Source of the DNA: Gluconacetobacter azotocaptans
GTDB lineage: Bacteria; Pseudomonadota; Alphaproteobacteria; Acetobacterales; Acetobacteraceae
Direction of reading: 5' to 3'
DNA: 64,000 nucleotides
Assembly (NCBI RefSeq): GCF_014174355.1
Contig: NZ_JABEQF010000011.1
Coordinates: 1-64,000 of the forward strand
How positions within the stretch are numbered: the stretch's first letter is position 1; every line of letters begins with the position of its first letter. A program made the position numbers and the translations under genes. The notes below the pieces were generated by a model that was given only the letters and a program-made list of their open reading frames with translations, did no database searches and had not been told where the DNA came from. Shown one piece after another: positions 1-8,573 of the stretch.

Positions 1-153
1 GGAAGCGGGGGCCGCCGACGCGGGGGCGCGGGGCGCGGCGGGGGCGGCCATGGCGGGCGCGATGCCCGACACCGCGATCAGCCCGGCCAGAATCCACCGT
101 CGCGCCGGGGACGTCCCGGTCCGGCCGTGTCCGGCACTGAAGGCTTCCGTCAT
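1..153 (-). CDS. Exported protein, N-terminal part only
   Basis: The reading frame starts at an ATG at 153 on the minus strand and runs off the left edge, so only 51 codons are visible. The product has a basic N-region (PARRW), a hydrophobic stretch (ILAGLIAVSGIAPAMA) and a likely cleavage after AMA, followed by an Ala/Pro-rich start of the mature chain. This is a typical Sec signal peptide. No family can be named from so little mature sequence. It is divergent from the exported protein that starts at 350. Confidence 0.5.
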   Translation of the reverse strand, partial: MTEAFSAGHGRTGTSPARRWILAGLIAVSGIAPAMAAPAAPRAPASAAPAS

Positions 154-349
154 GATCCCGATCCGTGGCTGTTGCAGGCGATGCATGTTCCGTTGCCTAG
201 CGGATCGGCGGGGGCGTGACCAGTCCCGCGACCGCAAACATACAAGATCGCCGATGAACGGCGCGCCCGCCTGTGCCATACTCGCCCACGCCCCGGCGGA
301 CATGGATCGGCCGGGTGATGCCGGGACGCCCATCCGGAAAGGCAGAACC

Positions 350-742
350 ATGACATCAGAATACAGGATGAAGCGGCACGGGACGATGGCCCTGGCCCTT
401 CTGGCCGCCCTGCCGCTGCTGGCCCGCACCGCGCCGGCCCGCGCGGCGGCCCCGCCGGCCGCCCCGCATTCGGCTTACCCCGACGGAACCGGGGATTCGC
501 TGATCGATCGGCTGAACGCGGCGCAACTGTCCCCCAATTATCGCGGGCAGATCTATTATCCCGGCCAGCCGATCCCGTCGGCGCAGCCGATGGATGTCCA
601 GCAACTGCCGCCCGACGTGCCGCAGGTCGTCCCGCCGCCCCCGGTCGGCGAACGCGCGCCCCAGCCGTCGATGCGCCCGCCGGGCATGGGTACCACCCTG
701 CCGCCGCCGGTACCCGCCTGCGCCGCCACGTCCTCCTGCTGA
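350..742 (+). CDS. Small proline-rich exported protein, unknown function
   Basis: A 130-residue product. The ATG at 350 is chosen because GGAAAGG lies about 8 nt upstream and because it places a signal peptide (basic MKRH, hydrophobic LALLAALPLLA, cleavage near ARA) at the N-terminus. The open frame continues upstream but that part looks non-coding. The mature part has a short folded-looking stretch (SLIDRLNAAQLSPNYRGQIYYPGQ) and then a Pro/Gln-rich low-complexity tail ending in two cysteines. Periplasmic or surface location is inferred. I do not recognise the family. Confidence 0.6.
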   Translation: MTSEYRMKRHGTMALALLAALPLLARTAPARAAAPPAAPHSAYPDGTGDSLIDRLNAAQLSPNYRGQIYYPGQPIPSAQPMDVQQLPPDVPQVVPPPPVGERAPQPSMRPPGMGTTLPPPVPACAATSSC

Positions 743-774
743 AAATCGGTTCGGAAACGCTGTTTTAGGGCGCT

Positions 775-805
775 CCGGCATGCCGAAAGCACCACGGCAT
801 GCCGG
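775..805. terminator. Inverted repeat, possible transcription terminator
   Basis: Perfect 11-bp inverted repeat CCGGCATGCCG / CGGCATGCCGG with a 9-nt loop, 33 bp after the stop of the gene ending at 742. It lies between that gene and the convergent gene ending at 904. There is no clear T-tract, so it may act as a bidirectional factor-independent terminator or only as an mRNA end hairpin. Confidence 0.4.
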
Positions 806-903
806 TTCGTCATAATTTAGTTACATTTCAAACCTATGGTCACGATGTGACGTCGGTGCGTGATGCAAAATGTTCCCGGCGTCACGCCTCTTTGCCTGTC
901 GCC

Positions 904-1374
904 TTACAGCCGCCACAGCAGCGGCGTGTGCGACAGGAAGATCAGTCCCAGCCCCGACACGAACAGCGTCTTCAGCGCCAGCGGCCCGCCGGCCGACACC
1001 AGCGCGTCCAGCGTCAGCATCTGCATGCAGGGATCGACCGGCCCCTGTCGTCCGTCCGGGGCAGCCGCCCCGGGTGCGGCAATGCGCGCGCGCCAGTCCT
1101 GGCGTTGCCGCGCCTGCTCGCCCTGCGAAATCCTGGCGCGGCTGTAGAGAAGGCCGACAAAGCGATCCAGATCCTCGACCCGGTACATCAGGTCGCGCCC
1201 ATGGCGCACCGCCGGGCGGGGGCCCGCGCCCAGCAGGCCCAGCACCCGCAGCCGCCGGGCCGGCACGCCCAGATAGGCCGCAGCCTCGCGCAGAGGCAGC
1301 ATGCGCCGCAAGGGGAAAGGGTGGACAGTCGCCGCACCGTCGCTGGCGCCGTCCAAGGGCGACCGGCCGTTCAT
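904..1374 (-). CDS. Helix-turn-helix (MerR/excisionase-like) DNA-binding protein
   Basis: A 156-residue protein. Residues about 24-73 (LPLREAAAYLGVPARRLRVL...LMYRVEDLDRFV) have the winged-helix layout of MerR/excisionase-type domains: a helix-turn-helix that begins with the LREAAAYLGV pattern, then a short wing and a closing helix. The C-terminal half carries a hydrophobic stretch (LALKTLFVSGLGLIFLS) that could be a membrane segment, which is odd for a plain regulator. The start at 1374 has GGGGAA just upstream. Its target is unknown. Confidence 0.55.
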   Translation of the reverse strand: MNGRSPLDGASDGAATVHPFPLRRMLPLREAAAYLGVPARRLRVLGLLGAGPRPAVRHGRDLMYRVEDLDRFVGLLYSRARISQGEQARQRQDWRARIAAPGAAAPDGRQGPVDPCMQMLTLDALVSAGGPLALKTLFVSGLGLIFLSHTPLLWRL

Positions 1375-1492
1375 TTCCCCGATGGTGTTGTGGATCGGCT
1401 TTTGCTGTCAATGACAACCTGCACAGCCCGCCCCGGCGATTTTCTATAACCCCTATGCGCCGTGCTGGAGGCGGCCACCTCTGAGCAGGCTT

Positions 1493-1873
1493 TCAGCGAC
1501 AGACGTGGCGGTGGCCGTCGGCGCCGATAAAGGTGCTGGTCAACGGGTCGAAGCACGCACTGGCGACGCAGCTGTTCCCCGATACCAGGGGGGCAGGGTT
1601 CACCCTGGCCCCGGCGGCAACGGCCTCGCGCGCCGCCGCGCCGCAGAGCGGGGTGTTCAGCGGGGCGGACGGATCGTTGACCAGTTGCGCCTCGTTCGCC
1701 GGGGGCGGGGCCTCGACCACCGTGCCGGGCGCGAATTGCAGCGGCGGCCGGCGGGCGACGGGGGCCTGCGCCACCGGCCGCGTCGCCGGTTGCGGCGCGC
1801 AGGCCGCCAGCCCCGAAAGCATCAGCGCCGCGACCGCAAGGCGCGCGACGGAGGGCCGGGGACGATCGTTCAT
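1493..1873 (-). CDS. Small lipoprotein, unknown function
   Basis: 126 residues with a lipoprotein signal: a hydrophobic stretch ending in the lipobox LSGLAAC, with lipidated Cys about residue 25. The mature part is Pro/Ala-rich at first and then has a C-terminal block with four cysteines (LCGAA, NSCVASACFDP, HVCR), suggesting disulfides in the periplasm. AGGAAG lies 6 nt upstream of the ATG and supports the start. Family not recognised. Confidence 0.6.
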   Translation of the reverse strand: MNDRPRPSVARLAVAALMLSGLAACAPQPATRPVAQAPVARRPPLQFAPGTVVEAPPPANEAQLVNDPSAPLNTPLCGAAAREAVAAGARVNPAPLVSGNSCVASACFDPLTSTFIGADGHRHVCR

Positions 1874-2018
1874 GACATCTTCCTGTCAAAGCTGTGCACC
1901 AGACATGCCCGCCGGCACCCCGGCGCGACGATGCCGCATCCCCCCACTGTCGCGCGACACTCCGCATTTGCAAACAGCCCTTTCGCGTCGTCCCACCTAT
2001 GGCCCCGGCCGAGGGGTA

Positions 2019-2915
2019 TCAGATCTGCCTGGGGTAATAGTTTCTGTAGGTACGGCCTATGCTGGGAATCGCCTCCCTGACGATGCTCTTGATCCCGAGC
2101 GCCTTGCCGTTCCGGCGGAAGTTGAAATTCTCGACCAGGCGCCGCATGACGTCTTCCGGATAGGTCGCCGCGAAATACCCCAGCGCGTTGCACGCGGCGA
2201 GGCGTTCGTGAAGGAACGACCCCTTCGGGGGCGCCACGTTCTTCCAGTACCCCATCCTGACCAGGATGTTGTTGATGAGATGAACCGTGATGGCGGTCCT
2301 GCATGTTTCCGAACATTCATCCCTGAATTCCGGCAACAGCAGCTTATGGATATCGCCATGTGCGATAGGGCAGAACATGGCCTGCGGGGACAGGCGCGGC
2401 CGGTTCCTTTCATCGCGCAGCAGTCGCGTCAGCAGCAGGGGCCCGGTCTCGCCCCATTTCAGGTTCCTCCCCACCCGCTGCATCGCTTCGTGGGCCAGGC
2501 CTTTCAGCAAGGCCGCGTCGCCGGTGTAGAACACCGCGCCGTTGACGCCGGATTCGTCGAGAGGGAAAATATCCCGTGCCCGGAATGGCGTGTTGTCGGA
2601 CAGCAGCAGCACATCCAGATCGATCCAGACCAGATCGCGCGTCGCAACCATGCGATAGCGAAAGAGATCGGAAAAACGGCCGGGATCGGGCTTGCCGTTA
2701 TACAGGAAGCGGGATTCCAGATCGCGCGAGACGATGGCGTTCGCGTCGTCCACCCGCACCCCGTCGGGCACATTCGAAATCCGTTCAAAGGAGAACAGCG
2801 TTACGTCATATCCCCTGGAGGAAAATGACGCGAGGCAGGCCTGTTCCATGGCCGAAAGCGTCGTGCCATGCCAGAATGTTCCAAAGCCGCGCCCTGGAAA
2901 GCGAGTTCGATCCAT
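2019..2915 (-). CDS. Putative glycosyltransferase (DXD, sugar-binding type)
   Basis: 298 residues. The N-terminus GFGTFWHGTTLSAMEQACLASF resembles the start of glycosyltransferases with the DXD sugar-binding region (Gly_transf_sug/GT32-like, capsular polysaccharide type), and the expected motif is present as WIDLDVLLL. The ATG at 2915 is preferred because AGAGG lies 7 nt before it; the frame remains open upstream to 3011. It probably transfers a sugar from a nucleotide sugar during surface polysaccharide or LPS decoration, but the substrate cannot be read from the sequence. Repeats occupy the DNA between it and xseA. Confidence 0.65.
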   Translation of the reverse strand: MDRTRFPGRGFGTFWHGTTLSAMEQACLASFSSRGYDVTLFSFERISNVPDGVRVDDANAIVSRDLESRFLYNGKPDPGRFSDLFRYRMVATRDLVWIDLDVLLLSDNTPFRARDIFPLDESGVNGAVFYTGDAALLKGLAHEAMQRVGRNLKWGETGPLLLTRLLRDERNRPRLSPQAMFCPIAHGDIHKLLLPEFRDECSETCRTAITVHLINNILVRMGYWKNVAPPKGSFLHERLAACNALGYFAATYPEDVMRRLVENFNFRRNGKALGIKSIVREAIPSIGRTYRNYYPRQI

Positions 2916-2992
2916 TCCAGAGCCTCTTTGCGTTTTCCCCGCGAGAGAACGTCCCCTGGTCAAAACGGTTCCCGCGCGGGCGTGAAGGAAGG

Positions 2993-3057
2993 TCGGGCGC
3001 TGCCCGAACACGCCAGGGCCTGAGCCCCTGGACCCCGATCAGGAATAAACGATCGGG
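2993..3057 (+). repeat. Small double-hairpin intergenic repeat, copy 1, with an extra hairpin
   Basis: Contains TCGGGC-GCT-GCCCGA (2993-3007), then CCAGGG/CCCTGG (3013-3031), then a third dyad CCCGATC/GATCGGG (3034-3057). The first two hairpins follow the layout of the other copies in this window (12320, 51095 and the inverted 3061 and 12545). Lies in front of the glycosyltransferase gene. Could act as a terminator or a REP-like element. Confidence 0.6.
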
Positions 3058-3060
3058 CTT

Positions 3061-3102
3061 CCAAAGGGCGCCGCCCTTTGGCGGGTTTCAGGGCAGCGCC
3101 CT
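3061..3102 (-). repeat. Small double-hairpin intergenic repeat, copy 2 (inverted)
   Basis: CCAAAGGG/CCCTTTGG (3061-3081), a GCGGGTTTC spacer, and AGGGC-AGC-GCCCT (3090-3102). Read on the minus strand it matches the copies at 12320-12362 and 51095-51138: first a GGGC/GCCC hairpin, then an ACCCGCC spacer, then a CCAAAGG/CCTTTGG hairpin. It sits 8 bp from the large structured element at 3111. Confidence 0.7.
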
Positions 3103-3110
3103 GAGGTTCA

Positions 3111-3271
3111 GAGCCGGTTTGAAATGTGGGCTGGCAAGCGAGAGCGGAACGCAGTGAAGCGCCCGGCGTGTGGTTTCGAACACCGAAGCGGAGCGGCCTT
3201 ATCGGCCGTGAGCATCGGAGCGCAGAAAATGCGCGTCGGATCGCCGCCAGCGCGCATTTGCAAACCGGCTC
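3111..3271. repeat. 161-nt structured intergenic element, copy A
   Basis: The outer arms 3111-3135 and 3246-3271 form a long stem with one bulge, one wobble and one mismatch. Inside are hairpins CGGCC-TTATC-GGCCG (3194-3208) and GCGCA-GAAAA-TGCGC (3220-3234). The core (around CCCGGCGTGTG, GCGGAGCGGCC, GCGCGTCGGATCGCC) matches the element at 12377-12538, but the arms differ while still pairing. It ends one base before the xseA stop codon. Predicted ORFs through it look spurious. Confidence 0.75.
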
Positions 3272-4732
3272 TCAGATGTCCAGCAGCCCCTGGGCGGCCT
3301 CGGCCGGCTTTTCGATCTTCGCCATCGCCTCGCCGTCGGCGAAGGTCAGCACGACGCGGTGGCCGGGCCGCAGATCGGCCGCCCGCGTCACCGGCACGCC
3401 CGCCGGATTGCGCACCAGCACGTAGCCGCGTTCCAGCACCGCCATCGGCGACAGCGAGTCCATATGACCCGACAGCCCGGCCAGGCGGGTGGCGCGTTCG
3501 CGCAGCAGGGCGGCCAGCGGCGCGGGGGACAGGCGGGCGCGATCGGCCCGGGCGCGCCGGTCGCGCAGCACATGCCGCAACCCGGACTGCAGATGGCTGG
3601 CGGCCAGCATCAGGCGCGTCCGCCGGTCGCCGATCAACACCGCCGGGGGAGGCATGCGGCGTTCCACCGCCACCAGCGCCGCCCGCCGGCGATCGACCAG
3701 CGCCGGCAGCGCAAGGTCCAGCCGATAGCCCCGGTCATCCAGCCGCATCCGCGCGGTGCCCAGCAGCGACGGCAGGTCGGGCAGCCGCCCCGCCGCGCGG
3801 TCCAGCCGCAGGCGCAGCATCTGCGTGCAGCGCGCCAGGCCGCTGGTCAGCCGCGCGGCGCGATGCGCCAGGTCGGCTACCAGTTCGGTCCGTGCCGGCG
3901 CGGCCAGTTCTGCCGCCGCCGTGGGCGTGGGGGCGCGCCGGTCGGACACGAAGTCGATCAGCGTGGTGTCGGTCTCGTGCCCCACGGCGGAAATCAGCGG
4001 AATCGTGCAGGCCGCCGCCGCGCGTAGAACGGCCTCATCGTTGAAGGCCATCAGATCTTCCAGCGACCCGCCGCCGCGCGCGACGATCAGCACGTCGGGG
4101 CGGGGGATGCCGCCCCGCCCGTCGATGGCATCGAACCCCGCGATTGCCGCCGCGACCTGCGCCGCCGCCGCCTCGCCTTGCACGGCCACCGGCCAGATCA
4201 GCAGCCGGCGCGGGAAGCGCCGCGCGATGGTGGTGCGGATGTCGTGCAGCACCGCCCCCTGGGCCGAGGTCACGACACCGATCACATCGGGCAGGAACGG
4301 CAGGACCCGCTTGCGCGCGGCGTCGAACAGCCCTTCCTCGGCCAGTTTCAGGCGCAGCCGTTCGATGCGCGCCAGCAGCGCGCCCTCGCCCGCGTATTCC
4401 AGCCGGTCGATGATGAGCTGGTAGGACGAACGCTCGCCGTAGGACGAGATCTTGCCGGTGGCGATGACCTCGACGCCGTTTTCCGGCTTCAGCCCCAGGC
4501 GCGACACCGACCCGCGCCAGACGACGGACGAGATCTTGCCGCCTTCGTCCTTCAGCGAGAAATAGAGATGCCCGGACGGGTAGCGCTTGAATTCCGTGAT
4601 TTCGCCCCGCACGCGGATGCGGCCGAACGTGCCTTCCAGCGTGCGGCGGATGGCCCCCGAAATCTCGGAGACCGAATATTCGGGCACGTTGCCCGCCCCG
4701 GCGGTGCCGGAATCGCGAAGTGGTTCGTCCAT
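3272..4732 (-). CDS. xseA: Exodeoxyribonuclease VII large subunit
   Basis: 486 residues, normal for XseA. The N-terminal OB-fold is clear (YSVSEISGAIRRTLE...IRVRGEITEFKRYPSGHLYFSLKDE), followed by the catalytic region with VTSAQGAVLHDI, RRFPRRLLIWPVAVQG, VLIVARGGGSLEDLMAFNDE and ISAVGHETD...SDRRAPTPTAAAE, all family hallmarks. With XseB (not in this window) it degrades single-stranded DNA in repair. The start at 4732 is chosen because the family N-terminus begins there; the much longer open frame upstream is the shadow of divergent purD. A structured repeat abuts its stop codon. Confidence 0.93.
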   Translation of the reverse strand: MDEPLRDSGTAGAGNVPEYSVSEISGAIRRTLEGTFGRIRVRGEITEFKRYPSGHLYFSLKDEGGKISSVVWRGSVSRLGLKPENGVEVIATGKISSYGERSSYQLIIDRLEYAGEGALLARIERLRLKLAEEGLFDAARKRVLPFLPDVIGVVTSAQGAVLHDIRTTIARRFPRRLLIWPVAVQGEAAAAQVAAAIAGFDAIDGRGGIPRPDVLIVARGGGSLEDLMAFNDEAVLRAAAACTIPLISAVGHETDTTLIDFVSDRRAPTPTAAAELAAPARTELVADLAHRAARLTSGLARCTQMLRLRLDRAAGRLPDLPSLLGTARMRLDDRGYRLDLALPALVDRRRAALVAVERRMPPPAVLIGDRRTRLMLAASHLQSGLRHVLRDRRARADRARLSPAPLAALLRERATRLAGLSGHMDSLSPMAVLERGYVLVRNPAGVPVTRAADLRPGHRVVLTFADGEAMAKIEKPAEAAQGLLDI

Positions 4733-4802
4733 CGCCGCAGGGTATGATAGAGACGGCCCGCCCGGAAGGCCGGGCGTGCAGATGGAACAGGGAAACGGAT
4801 TG

Positions 4803-6083
4803 ATGCGGGTGCTGCTGGTCGGATCGGGCGGACGGGAACATGCGATGGCGGCCGCGATCGCGCGCTCACCGCTGCTGGAAGCCCTGTTCATCGCCCCCGG
4901 CAACCCCGGCACGGCGGCCTTGGGCACCAACGTCGCCATTGCCGCCGACGACGTCGCCGGGCTGGTCGCCCTGGCGCGCGCCGAGCGCATCGACCTGGTG
5001 GTGCCCGGCCCCGAGGCCCCGCTGGTCGCCGGCCTGGCCGATGCCTGCGACGAGGCCGGCATCGCCTGCGCCGGCCCGACCCGCGCCGCCGCCGAACTGG
5101 AAGGCAGCAAGAGCTTCACCAAGGACGTCTGCGACGCCGCGCGCATCCCCACCGCGCGGTGGGAGCGGTTCGACAGCATGGCTCCGGCGCTGGAGTTCGT
5201 GCGCCGGCGCGGCGCGCCGATCGTCATCAAGGCCGACGGGCTGGCCGCCGGCAAGGGCGTGGTCGTCGCCATGACCGAGGCCGAGGCCGAGGACGCGATC
5301 CGCGCGATGATGGACGACGCCAGCCTGGGCGACGCCGGCCGGTCGGTGGTGATCGAGGAATGCCTGGTGGGCGACGAGGTGTCGCTGTTCGCGTTCTGCG
5401 CCGGGGAAACCGCCGTGCTGATCGGCGCGGCACAGGACCACAAGCGCATCGGCGAGGGCGACACCGGCCCCAACACCGGCGGCATGGGCGCGGTCTCGCC
5501 CCCCACCGGCTTCGATCGCGCGCGGCAGGAAGCGGCGCTGGATGTGCTGGTCCGCCCCATGCTGGACGAGATGGTCCGGCGCGGCACCCCCTTTCGCGGC
5601 GTGATCTTCGCCGGCCTGATGCTGACCGACGACGGGCCGAAGCTGATCGAATATAACGTGCGTTTCGGCGACCCCGAGGCCCAGGCCCTGCTGATCCGGC
5701 TGGAATCCGACCTGCTGCCCGCCCTGGCCTCGGTCGCCGACGGCACGCTGGATACGACGGACATCCGCTTTTCCGACGACCATTCCATCAGCATCGTGCT
5801 GGCCGCGCGCGGCTACCCCGGCAAACCCGTGGCGGGCGGCGTCATCGACGGCATCGCCGAGGCCAACCACCTGCCCGGCGTGCATGTCTTCCACGCCGGC
5901 ACCCGTCAGGACGCCGAAGGCCGCATCATCGCCGCCGGTGGCCGGGTGCTGACGGTCTGCGCCACGGGCACGACGCTGGCCGAGGCCCGCAGCCGGGCCT
6001 ACCACGGCGTGGCCGCCATCCGCTGGGACGACGCGATCTGGCGCCGTGATATCGGCGAGCGGGCGTTGCGGGGGGAGTCATAA
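4803..6083 (+). CDS. purD: Phosphoribosylamine-glycine ligase (GARS)
   Basis: 426 residues, full length. It begins with MRVLLVGSGGREHAMA, the PurD nucleotide-binding start, continues with PGPEAPLVAGLAD and the ATP-grasp domain (VIKADGLAAGKGVVVA, EECLVGDEVSLFAF, NTGGMGAVSP, YNVRFGDPEAQ), and ends with the GARS C-domain. It joins phosphoribosylamine and glycine with ATP in step two of purine synthesis in the cytoplasm. GGAACAGGG upstream supports the ATG at 4803. It is divergent from xseA, with 70 bp between the starts. Confidence 0.95.
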   Translation: MRVLLVGSGGREHAMAAAIARSPLLEALFIAPGNPGTAALGTNVAIAADDVAGLVALARAERIDLVVPGPEAPLVAGLADACDEAGIACAGPTRAAAELEGSKSFTKDVCDAARIPTARWERFDSMAPALEFVRRRGAPIVIKADGLAAGKGVVVAMTEAEAEDAIRAMMDDASLGDAGRSVVIEECLVGDEVSLFAFCAGETAVLIGAAQDHKRIGEGDTGPNTGGMGAVSPPTGFDRARQEAALDVLVRPMLDEMVRRGTPFRGVIFAGLMLTDDGPKLIEYNVRFGDPEAQALLIRLESDLLPALASVADGTLDTTDIRFSDDHSISIVLAARGYPGKPVAGGVIDGIAEANHLPGVHVFHAGTRQDAEGRIIAAGGRVLTVCATGTTLAEARSRAYHGVAAIRWDDAIWRRDIGERALRGES

Positions 6084-6322
6084 AGCCCCCTCCCCCGGCC
6101 GGCCGTCGCGGGTGATAGGACGGATGGCCGGGAGCGGACCAGCAGCTTTGGGCATAGATATGCGAAAAGCTGACATCGGCCGGAGTGGTACATATTACGC
6201 TTTCGCCTCAAGTAGGCTATCAAATCGTAACTATGTCACCTTCTGAAAGCAGATACCGAGCGCATAGAGACCAAAATATGATCATGGAACGGAAATGCGA
6301 TGCTCTGGGTCTTGCATGCCAG

Positions 6323-8026
6323 TTAGTTACGCCCAAGGGTATTAATAGGCCAAGTTCTAACAGCCAAATCGGCTAGATGAGCTTGACGATTTTCGATTTC
6401 TTCTGGGCCCCATTTTTTGTATTCAGCAACGCCTTTTGTTATTACGAATGGGCTCTTGGAAAAGGCGAGACGTTTAGATGTAAAATCTGCATTACCTGCT
6501 GATGAATTGAGCCTCGCATTAAGAAGTACTAAATTGCCCAGTCTTGTCGTATAGCTTGCCGCGTCTTCGAAAGACTCAATGTCGAAGCTTTCAGGCTTAA
6601 TTGGCAACACGTGTTCCAGATTAACAGCTTTCGTGTCTTCATTCGGAACTTGTTCGGGAAGGCCAGAATTATCAGCAGATCGCTCGAGGGCCATAAGATA
6701 GTACCTTGCCAGCTTTGTCTTGGAAACATGACACTTCGCGAAAGCATCTCTGAAATCTCTATCATTTGCAACATGTGGCGCCATGCGTTGCACTAAAGCT
6801 TCTGCTGTCCTAATTCCGATTTTTGTATGAATATTATGAGCGAGCGATGCATAGATAGACTCAAGGCGACCCACTCGACCGCTATCTGCAATAAACATCC
6901 TTACTATCCACGAGACAAATAACTTAAATGATCTATCCGCCTCATGCTTGCTGAAATGATGCGTCACCGCTAGCATCAGGTGACGAATTTGGGTTACCCC
7001 CAACAGGTTGAGAGTTGCAACGGATCTGCGAATGCTTTCAGGATAGCTCTCCCACTTAAAATGATGTGGAGTAAGCATTGCAACATAGTCATTAGAAAAA
7101 CTGTTAATGGTCTCTAAAAATGTAACAGCTTTTATAGGTGATTCTGTCAGCGGCTTTATTCTTTCGAACACCTGACGCTCTCTTGTTAGGCCATTGATTA
7201 AAGTACTCACCAACCTAAGGTAATCAATTGCCGTATCTTCCTTGTCGACTGTCTCCAAAGATCTAATCATTGATGCCCATTTGGCTTTCGCCTCATCAAG
7301 TCTATTCCCTGCCTGACCAAAAAGATAATTTTTAACGAGATCTGCCTGTGAAACACGAAGGCCTCTATCGTTTAAAGTTTCAAACATAACATATGCATTG
7401 ACGTCGTCAGATACTGTAAGAACAATCAAATTCGCATGCTCTCTCAAATATGAGAGCCAGTCTTTCAAATGTTTTTTTCTTGTCTCCACAGTCATTGTTT
7501 TGGTTTCACTTTCCAGGAACCGACGCAAAATGGTGGCAGCATTTTTTATCCGCACATTGGAATGAGTGCCTACCGCAGGTTTGGCTTTTCTCTTAACATC
7601 TGAAGGCCTAGGAAGAATGCAGTTTTGGTAAAACTCGTGATCTCTTACGTTGAGGTGAAATTTAGGAGTGTCTTCTTCTGTATCCAAGTCTAAGCCGAAT
7701 AAATAAGTTTCCTCTATCCCATGCGCCAGTCTCACTTCGTCCATTGCCAGCAACATATCTCTTATGACGGCGATCAATATGGTTGTAGTTGCGAGTCTCT
7801 GCTGCCTATCGACAACTTCAAGATAACCATCTTTTGTTTTCGTCAGAACAACCGTTCCAAGAAAATAGGATTCTTTACTCTCTGACAATGCGTCACTGAT
7901 ATCGCTACAAAGAGCCTCTACATGCTCATCATCCCATGCATATTCACGTTGGTTTGCTGGAACACGCAATCTTCCAGCAGAAATCAACTCACCAATACCT
8001 TTATACGTAAAGTCTATAGCGCTCAT
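6323..8026 (-). CDS. DUF262/DUF1524 protein, GmrSD-like type IV restriction candidate
   Basis: 567 residues. The N-terminal DUF262 part shows VPANQREYAWDDEHVEAL and VVDRQQRLATT (about residues 22-81). The C-terminal DUF1524 HNH part shows NLEHVLPIKP (about 469-478) and LGNLVLLNARLNSSAGN. Fused GmrS-GmrD enzymes use the first domain for NTP-dependent recognition and the second to cut modified phage DNA. The usual DGQQR signature reads DRQQR here, so activity may differ. The gene is clearly AT-richer than its neighbours and sits alone between purD and a TonB receptor, as expected of a transferred defence gene. AAGGAAG upstream supports the start. Confidence 0.8.
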   Translation of the reverse strand: MSAIDFTYKGIGELISAGRLRVPANQREYAWDDEHVEALCSDISDALSESKESYFLGTVVLTKTKDGYLEVVDRQQRLATTTILIAVIRDMLLAMDEVRLAHGIEETYLFGLDLDTEEDTPKFHLNVRDHEFYQNCILPRPSDVKRKAKPAVGTHSNVRIKNAATILRRFLESETKTMTVETRKKHLKDWLSYLREHANLIVLTVSDDVNAYVMFETLNDRGLRVSQADLVKNYLFGQAGNRLDEAKAKWASMIRSLETVDKEDTAIDYLRLVSTLINGLTRERQVFERIKPLTESPIKAVTFLETINSFSNDYVAMLTPHHFKWESYPESIRRSVATLNLLGVTQIRHLMLAVTHHFSKHEADRSFKLFVSWIVRMFIADSGRVGRLESIYASLAHNIHTKIGIRTAEALVQRMAPHVANDRDFRDAFAKCHVSKTKLARYYLMALERSADNSGLPEQVPNEDTKAVNLEHVLPIKPESFDIESFEDAASYTTRLGNLVLLNARLNSSAGNADFTSKRLAFSKSPFVITKGVAEYKKWGPEEIENRQAHLADLAVRTWPINTLGRN

Positions 8027-8047
8027 CCGCTTCTTCCTTAGATTAAT

Positions 8048-8126
8048 TCATTTCCAATTAATGGAATGAACGAAAAGATTTTAGCATGATACCTTTTCAC
8101 TTTTTGTCGGGGTCACAAAGTGAAAA
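8048..8126. promoter_or_regulatory. Two dyads upstream of the GmrSD-like gene, candidate operator sites
   Basis: A perfect 10-bp inverted repeat TTTTCACTTT (8094-8103) / AAAGTGAAAA (8117-8126) lies about 68 bp upstream of the GmrSD-like start. Closer in, TTCATTTCCA / TGGAATGAA (8048-8071) forms an imperfect dyad. They are positioned for control of the minus-strand gene at 8026. They could instead be a terminator remnant. No regulator gene is adjacent. Confidence 0.35.
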
Positions 8127-8573
8127 AATATATTTCCACAACATATGGGGATTAGCAGGCTTGGATAGCGAAGCGGCTGATTGGAAATTCGACCGTCTAC
8201 CTTTTGTTATTGCAGTATCTCCACTAATACCAATCCAGTGTTAGCTAATTTCAGGCTCTCGACCCAATGTCCATTTGGCAATTTCGGCCGTATTGCGGAC
8301 AGTCTCGTTTCCCCGCGCGGCCCGATGTCCGCTTCCGAGACATGGACTGTCCTGCCTGAATGACGGGATGGGGTGCATAGCGGCTGACAGTGGTTATTGC
8401 GGGATGTCGCTATTGGGATCGGAAGCCGAGCCGTTGACCGTCCGAATGGGGTCGAAATTACACGGTCCTGTTGACATCATCCGAAGGCGAGGAAGGCGGT
8501 GACGAGGAAAATCATGGCGCATTCGAAGTGGGGCTCCTCCGATAGCACCGATCGCACCGCCCCCCTTCCCCCC
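8127..8573. other. Intergenic stretch, no recognisable gene
   Basis: About 450 bp between the AT-rich defence gene and the TonB receptor stop codon. Only short open frames without family features are present. A minus-strand tail ending near 8503 (FECAMIFLVTAFLAFG then stop) has the look of the end of a decayed gene, possibly a transposase, but I cannot confirm this. This is probably the scarred edge of an insertion. Confidence 0.4.

Noticed and set aside
3124-4044. A plus-strand ORF starting in the structured repeat
   Set aside because: It runs through the repeat and antisense xseA, with Arg/Ala/Pro-rich shadow composition.
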